Part shown: positions 57,005 to 64,000 of the stretch, in pieces | How positions within the stretch are numbered: the first letter of the stretch is position 1 | Layout of the letters: every line of letters begins with the position of its first letter | Assembly (NCBI RefSeq): GCF_003002915.1 | Contig: NZ_PVTG01000019.1 | Coordinates: 54,545-118,544 of the forward strand | DNA length: 64,000 bases | DNA from: Geodermatophilus tzadiensis | GTDB taxonomy: Bacteria; Actinomycetota; Actinomycetes; Mycobacteriales; Geodermatophilaceae | Direction of reading: 5' to 3' | The notes under the pieces: generated by a model | The model's database searches: none | Told to the model about the DNA's origin: nothing | What the model saw: only the letters and a program-made list of their open reading frames with translations | Program-made: the position numbers and the translations under genes

Positions 57005-58321
57005 TCAGCCGCGCGGGCCCCGGCGCAGCGCGAGCAGGTGGGCGGCGACCGCGGGCCGGCGCGGGGACCCGGCGGGCAGCACCTCGAGCAGGGTCTGCCA
57101 GGCGACGGCGTCGTCCCGGGCCTCGGGCAGCGCCGTCCAGCGCAGCAGCAGCTCCGGCCGCCGGCTGGCCACCACCGCGGCGCGCAGCGCGACGGCGGTG
57201 CGCCGGCGGGCCGCCGCGACGCCGGGCGCGCCGGAGCGCGGCAGCACGGGCCCGGTGTAGCGGTCGAGGGCGGCGGTGACCGCGCCCCGGTCGAGCAGCC
57301 GGCGCAGCGTGCCGACGTCGGTCTCCAGCGGGCCGAGCAGCCGGTAGGGACGCGACCCGACCAGCTCGGGACCGACCAGCCGGCGCAGCCGCGACAGCTC
57401 CGCGCGCACGGTGACCGCGGCGCCGCCGCCGTGGCACTCGGCGGCCAGCCGCTCGGCGCTGCGGCCCTCCCCCGTCGCGGCCGCCTCGGCCAGCAGCAGG
57501 AGCAGCTCGGAGTGGCGCAGCGAGAGCTCGACCGCCTCCTCGGCGCGGGTCAGCCGCGCCCGGTCGCGGCCGAGCACCTCCAGCAGCGGCGCGGCCTCCC
57601 GCGCCGGGGCCGCCGTCGTCCGGGCGGGTCGCTCGTCGCCCTGCTCCCGGTGCAGCCAGCGCAGCTCGGACTCCACCGCGGCGACCGTGGCGCGGACGAG
57701 GGTGAGCACGTGCGGGCTGGCCACGTGGTCGCCGCCGGTGACGTCGATGGCGCCGAGCAGCACCCCGGTGACCGGGTGGTGGACCGGGGCGGCCGAGCAG
57801 CTCCACGGCTGCACGGGGCGGCGGTAGTGCTCGCTGCCGAAGAACTGCACGGGGTGGTCGAGCGCCAGCGCCGTCCCGGGGGCGTTGGTGCCGGCGACGT
57901 CCTCCGACCAGCGGGCCCCGGGCACGAAGTTCATGTTCTCGGCCAGGCGGCGCAGCCGGGTGTCGCCCTCGACCCACAGCATCCGGCCGTCGGCGTCGGT
58001 GACCGCGACGATCATCCGGTCGGCCTCGGCGTCCTCGACCAGCAGGCGCCGGATCACCGGCAGCACCGGCGCCAGCGGGTGGCCGGCGCGGTAGGCGGCC
58101 AGGGCGTCGTCGAGCAGGTCCACCGGCGGGCCCTGGCCGTCGGGGTCCACGCCGCTGCCGAGGCTGCGCGCCCAGGACTCCCGGACGACCGGGCGGACGC
58201 CGGACCGCGAGGGCGGGGCACCGCGGGTCACGAACGTCTCGTGCGCGGCGCGCAGCTGCCGGGTGAGCTCCGGGGTGGGCCGGCCCTCGGGCAGCGCGAG
58301 CCACGGGCTGACGCCGGTCAC
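57005..58321 (-). CDS. GAF-domain transcriptional regulator, AcoR-like without an AAA+ domain
   Basis: The 438-residue protein resembles the sensor half of AcoR-type activators: VRESWARSLGSGVDPDG, then a GAF domain (about 85-210) with FVPGARWSEDVAGTNAPGTALALDHPVQFFGSEHY, and SCSAAPVHHPVTGVLLGAIDVTGG. The sigma54 AAA+ module is absent. A C-terminal region (from about 275) with SLRHSELLLLLAEAAATGEGRSAERLAAE and VRAELSRLRRLVG looks like a winged-helix DNA-binding domain. In related actinobacteria such genes sit near aldehyde or alcohol dehydrogenases. The ligand is not known. Confidence 0.85.
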   Translation of the reverse strand: MTGVSPWLALPEGRPTPELTRQLRAAHETFVTRGAPPSRSGVRPVVRESWARSLGSGVDPDGQGPPVDLLDDALAAYRAGHPLAPVLPVIRRLLVEDAEADRMIVAVTDADGRMLWVEGDTRLRRLAENMNFVPGARWSEDVAGTNAPGTALALDHPVQFFGSEHYRRPVQPWSCSAAPVHHPVTGVLLGAIDVTGGDHVASPHVLTLVRATVAAVESELRWLHREQGDERPARTTAAPAREAAPLLEVLGRDRARLTRAEEAVELSLRHSELLLLLAEAAATGEGRSAERLAAECHGGGAAVTVRAELSRLRRLVGPELVGSRPYRLLGPLETDVGTLRRLLDRGAVTAALDRYTGPVLPRSGAPGVAAARRRTAVALRAAVVASRRPELLLRWTALPEARDDAVAWQTLLEVLPAGSPRRPAVAAHLLALRRGPRG

Positions 58322-58427
58322 GACGGAGTCCGGGGGCTGGGGCTCATGACCCGCCCATGGTGACGCGGATCCCAGGCCCGCGCCAGGGTGCGATCCCGCA
58401 GGTCAGCCGTCCGGGAGGTGCGGCGAC

Positions 58428-58507
58428 GACCAGGTCACCTGATCGTCGAGCGTCCCACCCGACGTCCCACGGTCGGGTAGGACACCGAACGATCAGGTCA
58501 CCTGGTC
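58428..58507. repeat. 80-bp nested palindromic element, copy 2
   Basis: Ends are GACCAGGTCACCTGATC (58428-58444) and GATCAGGTCACCTGGTC (58491-58507), complementary except for the central base. The internal hairpin is 58452-58463 with 58472-58483 (one mismatch) and the loop GTCCCACG is identical to copy 1. The last two bases of the element form part of the stop codon of the MftF-like gene. Of the differences from copy 1, the change at left position 3 is balanced by the partner change in the right arm. Confidence 0.9.
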
Positions 58508-59954
58508 ATCGCGGGCGCGGCGGGGCGACGTCCGGCGGGCGGGCGGGCAGCAGGGCCCGGGCGTCGCGGGCCCGCAGCGCACCGGCCCACAGCCCGGCGC
58601 CGTAGGCGAGGTCCTCCAGCCGGCGCGCGGCGGCGAAGCGCAGCAGCCCCACCCGCCCGCGGTGCGGCAGCCACCCGAGGACGGCGTCGGCGACGGCCAG
58701 GACGGCCAGCCCACGGCGGGCGCGGCGCGAGACCAGCGCCGCGGCGGCCGCCAGCGGCCAGTGGTGCCGGGTGGCGGCGCGGGCCAGCGTGCGGGCGCCG
58801 GCCGCGCTGCCGCGCACGACCAGCGCCGCGGCCAGCCCGTAGGGCGCCGGCCGTCCGGGACCGGCGAGCCGGCGGGCCAGCCGGACGGTGGCCGCGCCGA
58901 GGACGCCCGCGGCCAGCACCCGCCCGGGCCGCCCGCCGGCCACCGCGGGCACCAGCGCGGCGGCCGTCCACGGCGAGACCACCACGGGCGCGACCAGGCT
59001 GCCGTGCCGGGCGGCCAGCGGGGCGGCGCCGGTGCCGTAGACCGCGCGGCGGCGCAGCCAGGACCCGGTCGTGCTCGGGTGGTCGTGCGCCACCCGGGCG
59101 GCCGGCTCGTAGCGCACCCGCCAGCCGGCCGCGGTCAGCCGCCAGACCAGGTCGACGTCCTCGGCCACCCGCATGCCGGGATCGAACCCCTCCCCCAGGG
59201 CGGCGCGGCGGGCCAGCAGCGCGGCGCTGGGCACGTAGGACAGGCCGCTGAGCGGCGCGACCCGCGCCGGTGCCGGCCCCATGTCCAGCGCGCTGACCGC
59301 CGTCTCGTACGGCGTCACCCAGCCCGGCGCGGTCGACGGCAGCGCGGTCACGCGCGGGGCGACCAGCGCCAGCCGCGGGTCGGCCAGGTGCGGGAGCAGC
59401 GCCGCCAGCCAGCCGGGCTCGGGCACGCAGTCGGAGTCGAGGAAGGCCACCGCCGCCGTCGTCGCCGCGCGCAGGCCGGTGTCGCGCGCCGCCGCGGGCC
59501 CCCGCGACCGCTCGTGGCGCAGCACCTCCGCACCGGTGGCCGCGGCGGCCAGCGCGGCGGGGTCGGCCGAGCCGTCGTCGACCACGAGCACCCGCACGCC
59601 GGCGGTGACCGGGTCGGCGCGCAGCGCGGCCAGCAGGCGGGCGACGCCGTCGGCCCGGTCCCGCACCGGGACGACGACGGTGACGTCGGCGGGGCCGGGC
59701 GCGGGGCCGGCGGGCTCGGGTGTCGCCACCCCGGTGTCGAGCAGCCGGCCGGCGAGCGCGGCGCTCGACGCGTCGGTCACGGTGAGCCGGTCGCCGGCGA
59801 GCAGGGTGCGGGCGCGGGAGCTGAGGCGCAGCAACCGCAGCGGCGAGCCGCCGAGCAGCACCGCGCCGTCCTCCCGCCGGCGGGTGCCGGGGGCCAGCCG
59901 GACGGCGTAGCCGTCGGGCAGCCGGGCGTCCGGGGGCGGCGGGACCGCGGTCAC
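58506..59954 (-). CDS. mftF: MftF-like mycofactocin glycosyltransferase (GT2)
   Basis: The 482-residue protein's N-terminal segment LPDGYAVRLAPGTRRREDGAVLLGGSPLRLLRLS (12-45, in part) is the diagnostic MftF opening. A GT2 domain follows (about 91-290) with VVDDGSAD at 124-131, DSD at 173-175 and AEDVDLVWRL. Then come the basic RRRAVYGTGAAPLAARHG and several hydrophobic helices. MftF decorates the redox cofactor mycofactocin with glucose. No other mft gene is in the window. GTG 59954 overlaps the stop of the upstream hydrolase gene, so they are co-translated. Confidence 0.85.
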   Translation of the reverse strand: MTAVPPPPDARLPDGYAVRLAPGTRRREDGAVLLGGSPLRLLRLSSRARTLLAGDRLTVTDASSAALAGRLLDTGVATPEPAGPAPGPADVTVVVPVRDRADGVARLLAALRADPVTAGVRVLVVDDGSADPAALAAAATGAEVLRHERSRGPAAARDTGLRAATTAAVAFLDSDCVPEPGWLAALLPHLADPRLALVAPRVTALPSTAPGWVTPYETAVSALDMGPAPARVAPLSGLSYVPSAALLARRAALGEGFDPGMRVAEDVDLVWRLTAAGWRVRYEPAARVAHDHPSTTGSWLRRRAVYGTGAAPLAARHGSLVAPVVVSPWTAAALVPAVAGGRPGRVLAAGVLGAATVRLARRLAGPGRPAPYGLAAALVVRGSAAGARTLARAATRHHWPLAAAAALVSRRARRGLAVLAVADAVLGWLPHRGRVGLLRFAAARRLEDLAYGAGLWAGALRARDARALLPARPPDVAPPRPR

Positions 59955-60490
59955 CCGGCGAGGACCTCGGCGGTCGTCGTCAGCTCGACCAGCGGCGCGT
60001 AGAGGCCCATGAGGTGCAGCGCGCGGCGGTGGTCGTCGTCGCTGGAGCCGGCGCAGGCGTCGGTGACCACCCGCACCGGGACGCCGGCGTCGGCGGCCGG
60101 CAGCACGGTGGACACCACGCAGCAGTCGGTGGCCACCCCGGTGACGGTGACCGGGCCGCCGCCGACGACCCCGGCGAGCTCCGGGCCCCACTTGCCGAAG
60201 GTGGGCGCGTCGAGCACGCGGGCCCCGCCGGGGTCCTCGACCAGCCGGTAGAGCGGCGCGCCCGGCGGCTGCAGCGCGAAGGGGAACTGCGCGTAGTAGT
60301 CCACCCAGGCGCCCACCGGCTCGGCCGGCGCGACGAAGCGGGTGAACACCACCCGCTCGCCGAAGGCGGCCACCAGCTCGCGGACCCGCGGGCGGACCTC
60401 CTCGAAGCGGGGCGCCGTCCACGGGGAGTCCGGGTCGCCGAAGACGTGCTGCAGGTCCACGACCACCAGCCAGCCGGGGAGATCGCTCAC
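59951..60490 (-). CDS. Isochorismatase-like cysteine hydrolase
   Basis: The 179-residue protein has the cysteine-hydrolase triad: Asp12 in VVVDLQHVFGDP, Lys100 in FGKWGPEL and Cys124 in VTGVATDCCVVSTVL. The family includes nicotinamidases, ureidoacrylate and biuret hydrolases; substrate is unclear. It is preceded by an iron box shared with the divergent binding protein, and followed by the MftF-like gene with a 4-bp overlap, a context not usual for either. The start is GTG 60490. Confidence 0.9.
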   Translation of the reverse strand: MSDLPGWLVVVDLQHVFGDPDSPWTAPRFEEVRPRVRELVAAFGERVVFTRFVAPAEPVGAWVDYYAQFPFALQPPGAPLYRLVEDPGGARVLDAPTFGKWGPELAGVVGGGPVTVTGVATDCCVVSTVLPAADAGVPVRVVTDACAGSSDDDHRRALHLMGLYAPLVELTTTAEVLAG

Positions 60491-60526
60491 GGCCGGAGGC
60501 TAACCGGGCGCTCCGGAGCCCCGGGG

Positions 60527-60545
60527 TGAGGACAGGCTAACCTCA
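60527..60545. promoter_or_regulatory. Iron box of the second binding protein
   Basis: TGAGGACAGGCTAACCTCA matches the DtxR/IdeR consensus at 15 of 19 positions. Outer GGTGAGG/CCTCACC arms extend the symmetry. It is 27 bp before the binding-protein ATG and 36 bp from the divergent hydrolase start. Confidence 0.82.
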
Positions 60546-60572
60546 CCGCGACCCGACCCGAGGAGAACCGTC

Positions 60573-61583
60573 ATGTCCCACCGCCCCCTCACCCGGCGCG
60601 CCGCCCTGGTCGCGGCCGCCCTGACCACCGCCGGGGCGCTGGCCGCGTGCGGCTCCGGCGGCGGCTTGTCCGAGAGCTCCTCCGCGTCGTCCGCCGGCGG
60701 CGGGGACGGGGCGTTCCCGGTCACCGTGAGCACCGCCTTCGGCGACGTCGAGATCCCCGAGGAGCCGCAGCGCGTGGTGGCGCTGGGCTGGTCGGACGCC
60801 GAGACGGCGCTGGCGCTGGGCGTGCAGCCGGTGGGCGCCAGCGACTGGCTGGGCTTCGGCGGCGAGGGCGTGGGCCCGTGGGCCGAGGGCCGCTACGACG
60901 AGGCACCGGAGATCATCGAGACGCTCGAGCCGAGCCTGGAGGCGGTCGCCGCGCTGGAGCCCGACCTCATCCTCGACACCCGCTCCGACGGCACCCGGGA
61001 GCGCTACGACCAGCTCCGCCGGATCGCCCCGACCGTCGGCGTCCCCGAGGGCGCCGAGCAGTACCGGACGACGTGGCAGCAGCAGCTGGAGCTGGTCGGC
61101 CAGGCGCTGGGTCGCAGCGAGGAGGCCGAGCAGCTGCGCACCGACCTCGAGCAGGGCTTCGCCGACGCCGCCGCCGCCAACGCGGACTTCGACGGCACCG
61201 AGGTCGCCGTCGGCGCCTACACCTCCGAGGGCTTCGGCGCCTACGTCCGCGGCGACACCCGGGTGGACTTCATGGAGGCGCTCGGCTTCACCAACAAGCC
61301 GGCGATCGAGGACCTCGCCGGCGAGAGCTTCTTCGTCCCGGTGTCCGACGAGCAGGTCGGCCTGCTCGACGCCCCGCTGACCGTCGTCTTCCCGATCTTC
61401 GTCGACCCGGCGCAGATCACGGGCAACCCGCTGTGGCAGACGCTGGGCTCGGTGCAGGCCGGCAACGCCCTCGTACTGGAGGACGAGGCGCTCGTGAACG
61501 CCTTCTCCAGCGGCTCGGTGCTGGGCACGGAGTACGCGCTGCAGAACGCCGTCCCGCTGTTCGCCGAGACGCTGCAGGGCTGA
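60573..61583 (+). CDS. Iron-siderophore substrate-binding lipoprotein, second
   Basis: The 336-residue lipoprotein has an Arg-rich start (LTRRAALVAAA) and lipobox LAAC with lipidated Cys26. The RR could allow Tat export. The FepB-type two-lobe fold is visible in EEPQRVVALGWSDAETALALGVQPVGASDWLGFGG, LEPDLILDTRSDG and FTNKPAIEDLAGESFFVPVSDEQ. No transporter genes are beside it; it probably uses the permeases at 21069-24120 or another set. A good AGGAGAACC site precedes ATG 60573. Confidence 0.92.
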   Translation: MSHRPLTRRAALVAAALTTAGALAACGSGGGLSESSSASSAGGGDGAFPVTVSTAFGDVEIPEEPQRVVALGWSDAETALALGVQPVGASDWLGFGGEGVGPWAEGRYDEAPEIIETLEPSLEAVAALEPDLILDTRSDGTRERYDQLRRIAPTVGVPEGAEQYRTTWQQQLELVGQALGRSEEAEQLRTDLEQGFADAAAANADFDGTEVAVGAYTSEGFGAYVRGDTRVDFMEALGFTNKPAIEDLAGESFFVPVSDEQVGLLDAPLTVVFPIFVDPAQITGNPLWQTLGSVQAGNALVLEDEALVNAFSSGSVLGTEYALQNAVPLFAETLQG

Positions 61584-61589
61584 GCGCCC

Positions 61590-63101
61590 TCAGCGCACCA
61601 CGGGAGGCCGTCCCGGCACCGCCGGGGCGGCCTCCTGCGCCCGCACGGCCGGCCGGCGCAGCGCCAGCGTGCCCAGCAGCCCGACCGCGAAGGCGACCAG
61701 CACGCCGAGGTTGGCGAAGGCCCACGCGCCCTCGCGGCCGCCGAGCCCGAGCGGGCCGAGCAGGTAGCCCTGCCAGTCCAGCCAGCCGGCCAGGCCGTTG
61801 GTGACCAGCCCCCAGCCCAGGACGGTGCCCACCGCCAGGAGCACCAGCGGCACCGCCGGGACGGCGCCGTAGCGGCCGCGGGCGTCGTAGAGGTCGGCCT
61901 CCGCGTAGTCGCGGCGGCGCAGCGCGAGGTCGCCCAGGAACACGCCGCACCAGGCGGCGATCGGCACGCCCAGGGTGATGAGGAAGCCCTGGAACTGCAC
62001 GAAGAAGCCCCCGGTGGCGAGGAAGACCACCCAGATCGCGCCGAGCACCATGAGCGTGCCGTCGATGCCGGCCGCCACCGGGCGGGGCACCCGGACACCG
62101 GCGGCCAGCAGCGACAGGCCCGACGAGTAGATGTCCAGCAGCGCCCCGCCGACCAGGCCGAGCACCGCGACGACGACGAAGGGCACGAGGAACCAGGTCG
62201 GCAGGATCGAGCCCAGGGCGCCGACCGGGTCGGCGCCGATCGCGGCCGACAGCTCGGCGTCCGAGGCGGCCAGCAGCAGCCCGGTGCCCAGCAGCACGAC
62301 CGGGGCGAGGGCGCCGCCGAACGTCGTCCAGCCGACGACGCCGCGGGTGGACGCCGTGCGGGGCAGGTAGCGCGAGTAGTCGGCCGCGGCGTTGACCCAG
62401 CCGAAGCCGTAGCCGGTCATCGCCAGCACCAGCGCGCCGACCACGGCCGCCGTCGTCCCGCCCGGCGTGGCGGTGACCGCCGACCAGTCGACCTCCCCGG
62501 CGACGAGCACCACGTAGACCACGGTGAGCACGCCGCTGACCACGGTGATCCACCGCTGCATGCGCATGATCGCGTCGAAGCCGAGCACGCCGCCGGCGAC
62601 CACGAGCGCGGCGACGACGAGCAGGGCCACCACCTGCGTCGCCGTCCCGCCGCTCCAGCCGAGCTGGCCGAACACCGTGGCCGTGGCCAGCGTGGCGAGG
62701 CTGACCAGCACCGTCTCCCAGCCCACGGTGAGCACCCAGGACAGCACCGCGGGCACCCGGTTGCCGTGCACGCCGAAGGCGGCACGGCTGAGCACCAGGG
62801 TGGGCGCCGAGCCGCGCTTGCCGGCGATCGCGACCAGCCCGCACAGCAGGAAGGACACGACGATGCCCACGACACCGGCGACCAGCGCCTGGGCGGCCGA
62901 GATGCCGAAGCCCAGCAGGAACGAGCCGTAGGCCAGGCCGAGCACGCTGACGTTCGCGCCGAACCACGGCCAGAACAGCTGCCGCGGGGAGCCCCGGCGC
63001 TCGTCCTCGGCGATGACGTTGATGCCGTTGGTCTCGACGGCGACCCGACCGGCCGGCGCCGTGCTCCCGGGGACCTGGTCGGCGACCGGCTGGTGCGCCA
63101 C
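61590..63101 (-). CDS. NCS1-family permease (cytosine/purine/allantoin)
   Basis: The 503-residue, twelve-helix transporter has N-terminal ETNGINVIAEDERRGSPRQLFWPWFGANVSVLGLAYGSF in pieces, the NCS1 hallmark. YGFGWVNAAADYSRYLPRTASTRGVVGWTTFGG and the NxGxDYSRY-like block are typical of cytosine permeases. The GTG at 63101 is preferred because GAGGAG lies 8 nt upstream. An ATG at 63137 in frame would add 12 residues. It is divergent from the DUF427 gene. Substrate may be cytosine, hypoxanthine or hydantoin. Confidence 0.92.
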   Translation of the reverse strand: MAHQPVADQVPGSTAPAGRVAVETNGINVIAEDERRGSPRQLFWPWFGANVSVLGLAYGSFLLGFGISAAQALVAGVVGIVVSFLLCGLVAIAGKRGSAPTLVLSRAAFGVHGNRVPAVLSWVLTVGWETVLVSLATLATATVFGQLGWSGGTATQVVALLVVAALVVAGGVLGFDAIMRMQRWITVVSGVLTVVYVVLVAGEVDWSAVTATPGGTTAAVVGALVLAMTGYGFGWVNAAADYSRYLPRTASTRGVVGWTTFGGALAPVVLLGTGLLLAASDAELSAAIGADPVGALGSILPTWFLVPFVVVAVLGLVGGALLDIYSSGLSLLAAGVRVPRPVAAGIDGTLMVLGAIWVVFLATGGFFVQFQGFLITLGVPIAAWCGVFLGDLALRRRDYAEADLYDARGRYGAVPAVPLVLLAVGTVLGWGLVTNGLAGWLDWQGYLLGPLGLGGREGAWAFANLGVLVAFAVGLLGTLALRRPAVRAQEAAPAVPGRPPVVR

Positions 63102-63155
63102 GGTGGACTCCTCTGCTCCGACGGCGGTGGCCGTCATCCTGCTGCAGGAGGCACT

Positions 63156-63908
63156 GTGCCCGACCACCCGCGCGCGATCGTCCCCACCGGCCACGTCGAG
63201 CCCGTGCCCCGGCGCGTGCGGGCGGTGCTCGGTGGCGTGGTCGTCCTGGACACCCTGCGCGCGCGGTACGTGTGGGAGTGGCCGCCCTACCCGCAGTACG
63301 TGGTCCCGCTCGAGGACGTCGCGCCCGGCGTGCTGGCCGACGAGGGCGAGGTCGCCGGGACGCCGGTGGGCACCGCGGCCCGGCACGGGCTGCGCGCCGG
63401 CGGCCTCGAGCGGCCCGGCGCGGCGCTCGTGCACACCGGCGACCGCGTCCCCGAGCTGGCCGGCCACGTCCGCCTCGACTGGGCCGCGCTCGACGCGTGG
63501 TTCGAGGAGGACGAGGAGGTCTTCGTCCACCCGCGCAACCCCTACGCCCGGGTCGACGCCATCCGCTCGTCGCGGCGGGTGCGGATCGAGCGCGACGGCG
63601 TGGTGCTGGCGGAGTCGGCGTCGCCGGTGCTCGTCTTCGAGACCGGGCTGCCCACCCGCTCCTACCTGCCGCGCACCGACGTCCGCTGGGAGCACCTCAC
63701 GCCCAGCGGCACGGTCACGCAGTGCCCCTACAAGGGCCGGACCAGCGGGTACTGGTCGATCCAGGGGGTCGACGACGTCGCGTGGTGCTATGACTTCCCG
63801 ACGCGCGAGCTGACGCCGATCGCCGGCCTGGTCGCCTTCTACGACGAGGAGGTGGACGTGGTCGTCGACGGCGTCCGCCAGGAGCGGCCGCGGACGCACA
63901 TGCGCTGA
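63156..63908 (+). CDS. DUF427 protein, two tandem domains
   Basis: The 250-residue protein consists of two DUF427 repeats. The first (about 12-110) has RRVRAVLGGVVVLDTLRARYVWEW. The second (about 140-240) has RRVRIERDGVVLAESASPVLVFETGLPTRSYLPRTDVRWEHLTPSGTVTQCPYKGRTSGYW in pieces. The C-P-Y-K-G and S-P-x-x-V-F-E motifs are conserved. Function is unknown. GTG 63156 follows a GCAGGAGGCAC site. It shares a 54-bp divergent promoter with the permease. Confidence 0.92.
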   Translation: MPDHPRAIVPTGHVEPVPRRVRAVLGGVVVLDTLRARYVWEWPPYPQYVVPLEDVAPGVLADEGEVAGTPVGTAARHGLRAGGLERPGAALVHTGDRVPELAGHVRLDWAALDAWFEEDEEVFVHPRNPYARVDAIRSSRRVRIERDGVVLAESASPVLVFETGLPTRSYLPRTDVRWEHLTPSGTVTQCPYKGRTSGYWSIQGVDDVAWCYDFPTRELTPIAGLVAFYDEEVDVVVDGVRQERPRTHMR

Positions 63909-64000
63909 CAGTGAGGATGTCTGCGGCGCCATCGGGCGCGGTCTGACCCTGAGTGCTGACCGACGCCTGGCTGTCTTGGCTGAGATCTGTCGGCCGTGCC
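63909..64000. other. Right-edge intergenic sequence, no supported gene
   Basis: Ninety-two bases follow the DUF427 stop. An open frame from GTG 63953 runs off the window but encodes only 16 residues without a ribosome site. It could begin a gene outside. No hairpin or site is evident. Confidence 0.5.

Noticed and set aside
55838..58363. Plus-strand frame antisense to the MFS and GAF genes
   Set aside because: Spans two real genes and their gap; composition is Arg/Gly/His-rich and non-protein-like.
63953..64000. Open frame running off the right edge
   Set aside because: Only 16 codons, no ribosome site and no recognisable sequence.

Overview
The window reads as chromosomal DNA from a very GC-rich actinobacterium. 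Codons end almost always in G or C, GTG starts are common, and many starts look leaderless. The gene set fits the Geodermatophilaceae / Frankia-side Actinobacteria (Blastococcus, Modestobacter, Geodermatophilus type): GTP-dependent PEP carboxykinase, a mycothiol-type nitroreductase homologue, an F420:NADP oxidoreductase, a SAM-IV riboswitch, DtxR/IdeR iron boxes, a MftF-like glycosyltransferase and an LAxTG cell-wall protein with chaplin-like repeats. The genus is an inference. I see no tRNA, rRNA, CRISPR, prophage or intact insertion sequence, and gene density is even with no compositional island.

Layout. 1-13,100: an MFS fragment, pckG, an Old Yellow Enzyme, an ArsR/SRPBCC pair with a perfect operator, two small proteins, a FrnE-like oxidoreductase, a CDF metal exporter, an FKBP, an SDR, a GH13 glucosidase and two MFS exporters. 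13,200-17,050: a DeoR - DUF4406 - NudK operon facing acetoacetyl-CoA synthetase. 17,200-19,150: two secreted surface proteins. 19,200-21,000: DUF2237, glutathione peroxidase and a DsbA-like protein ending in 30-bp tandem repeats. 21,029-26,226: an iron-siderophore island (two permeases, ATPase, siderophore-interacting reductase, binding lipoprotein) with two iron boxes. 26,200-30,460: EamA, VOC, thioesterase, MscS and membrane proteins. 30,487-34,100: SAM-IV riboswitch, metY, metX and a threonine-aldolase-like lyase. 34,170-39,300: gamma-carbonic anhydrase, a MetE-like protein, YdeI, an NlpC/P60 hydrolase, small unknown proteins and NpdG. 39,500-42,200: acyl-CoA dehydrogenase plus an LvaA-like kinase. 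42,200-45,110: TldE/TldD. 45,300-50,500: MBL protein, a second SRPBCC/ArsR pair with two operators, an amidohydrolase, DedA, haloacid dehalogenase and an alpha/beta hydrolase. 50,534-55,493: a form II CO-dehydrogenase-type molybdenum hydroxylase operon in S-L-M-G order. 55,700-64,000: MFS, GAF regulator, MftF-like glycosyltransferase, isochorismatase-like hydrolase, a second iron-boxed binding protein, an NCS1 permease and a DUF427 protein.

The iron genes form one regulon under three convincing iron boxes, the methionine genes form one riboswitch-controlled operon, and many adjacent genes overlap by 4 bp (ATGA/GTGA), implying translational coupling. The most unusual non-coding feature is an 80-bp nested-palindrome element found twice (7396-7475 and 58428-58507), with a third half-copy at 47062-47117. 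All lie just behind stop codons, and the two full copies show one compensatory base-pair change. Other candidates for follow-up are the chaplin-like LAxTG protein, the orphan MftF-like gene, the acyl-CoA dehydrogenase/kinase pair, the DeoR-DUF4406-NudK operon, and the repeat-plus-hairpin block between tldD and the MBL gene. Functions are assigned from remembered family motifs; no search was run.
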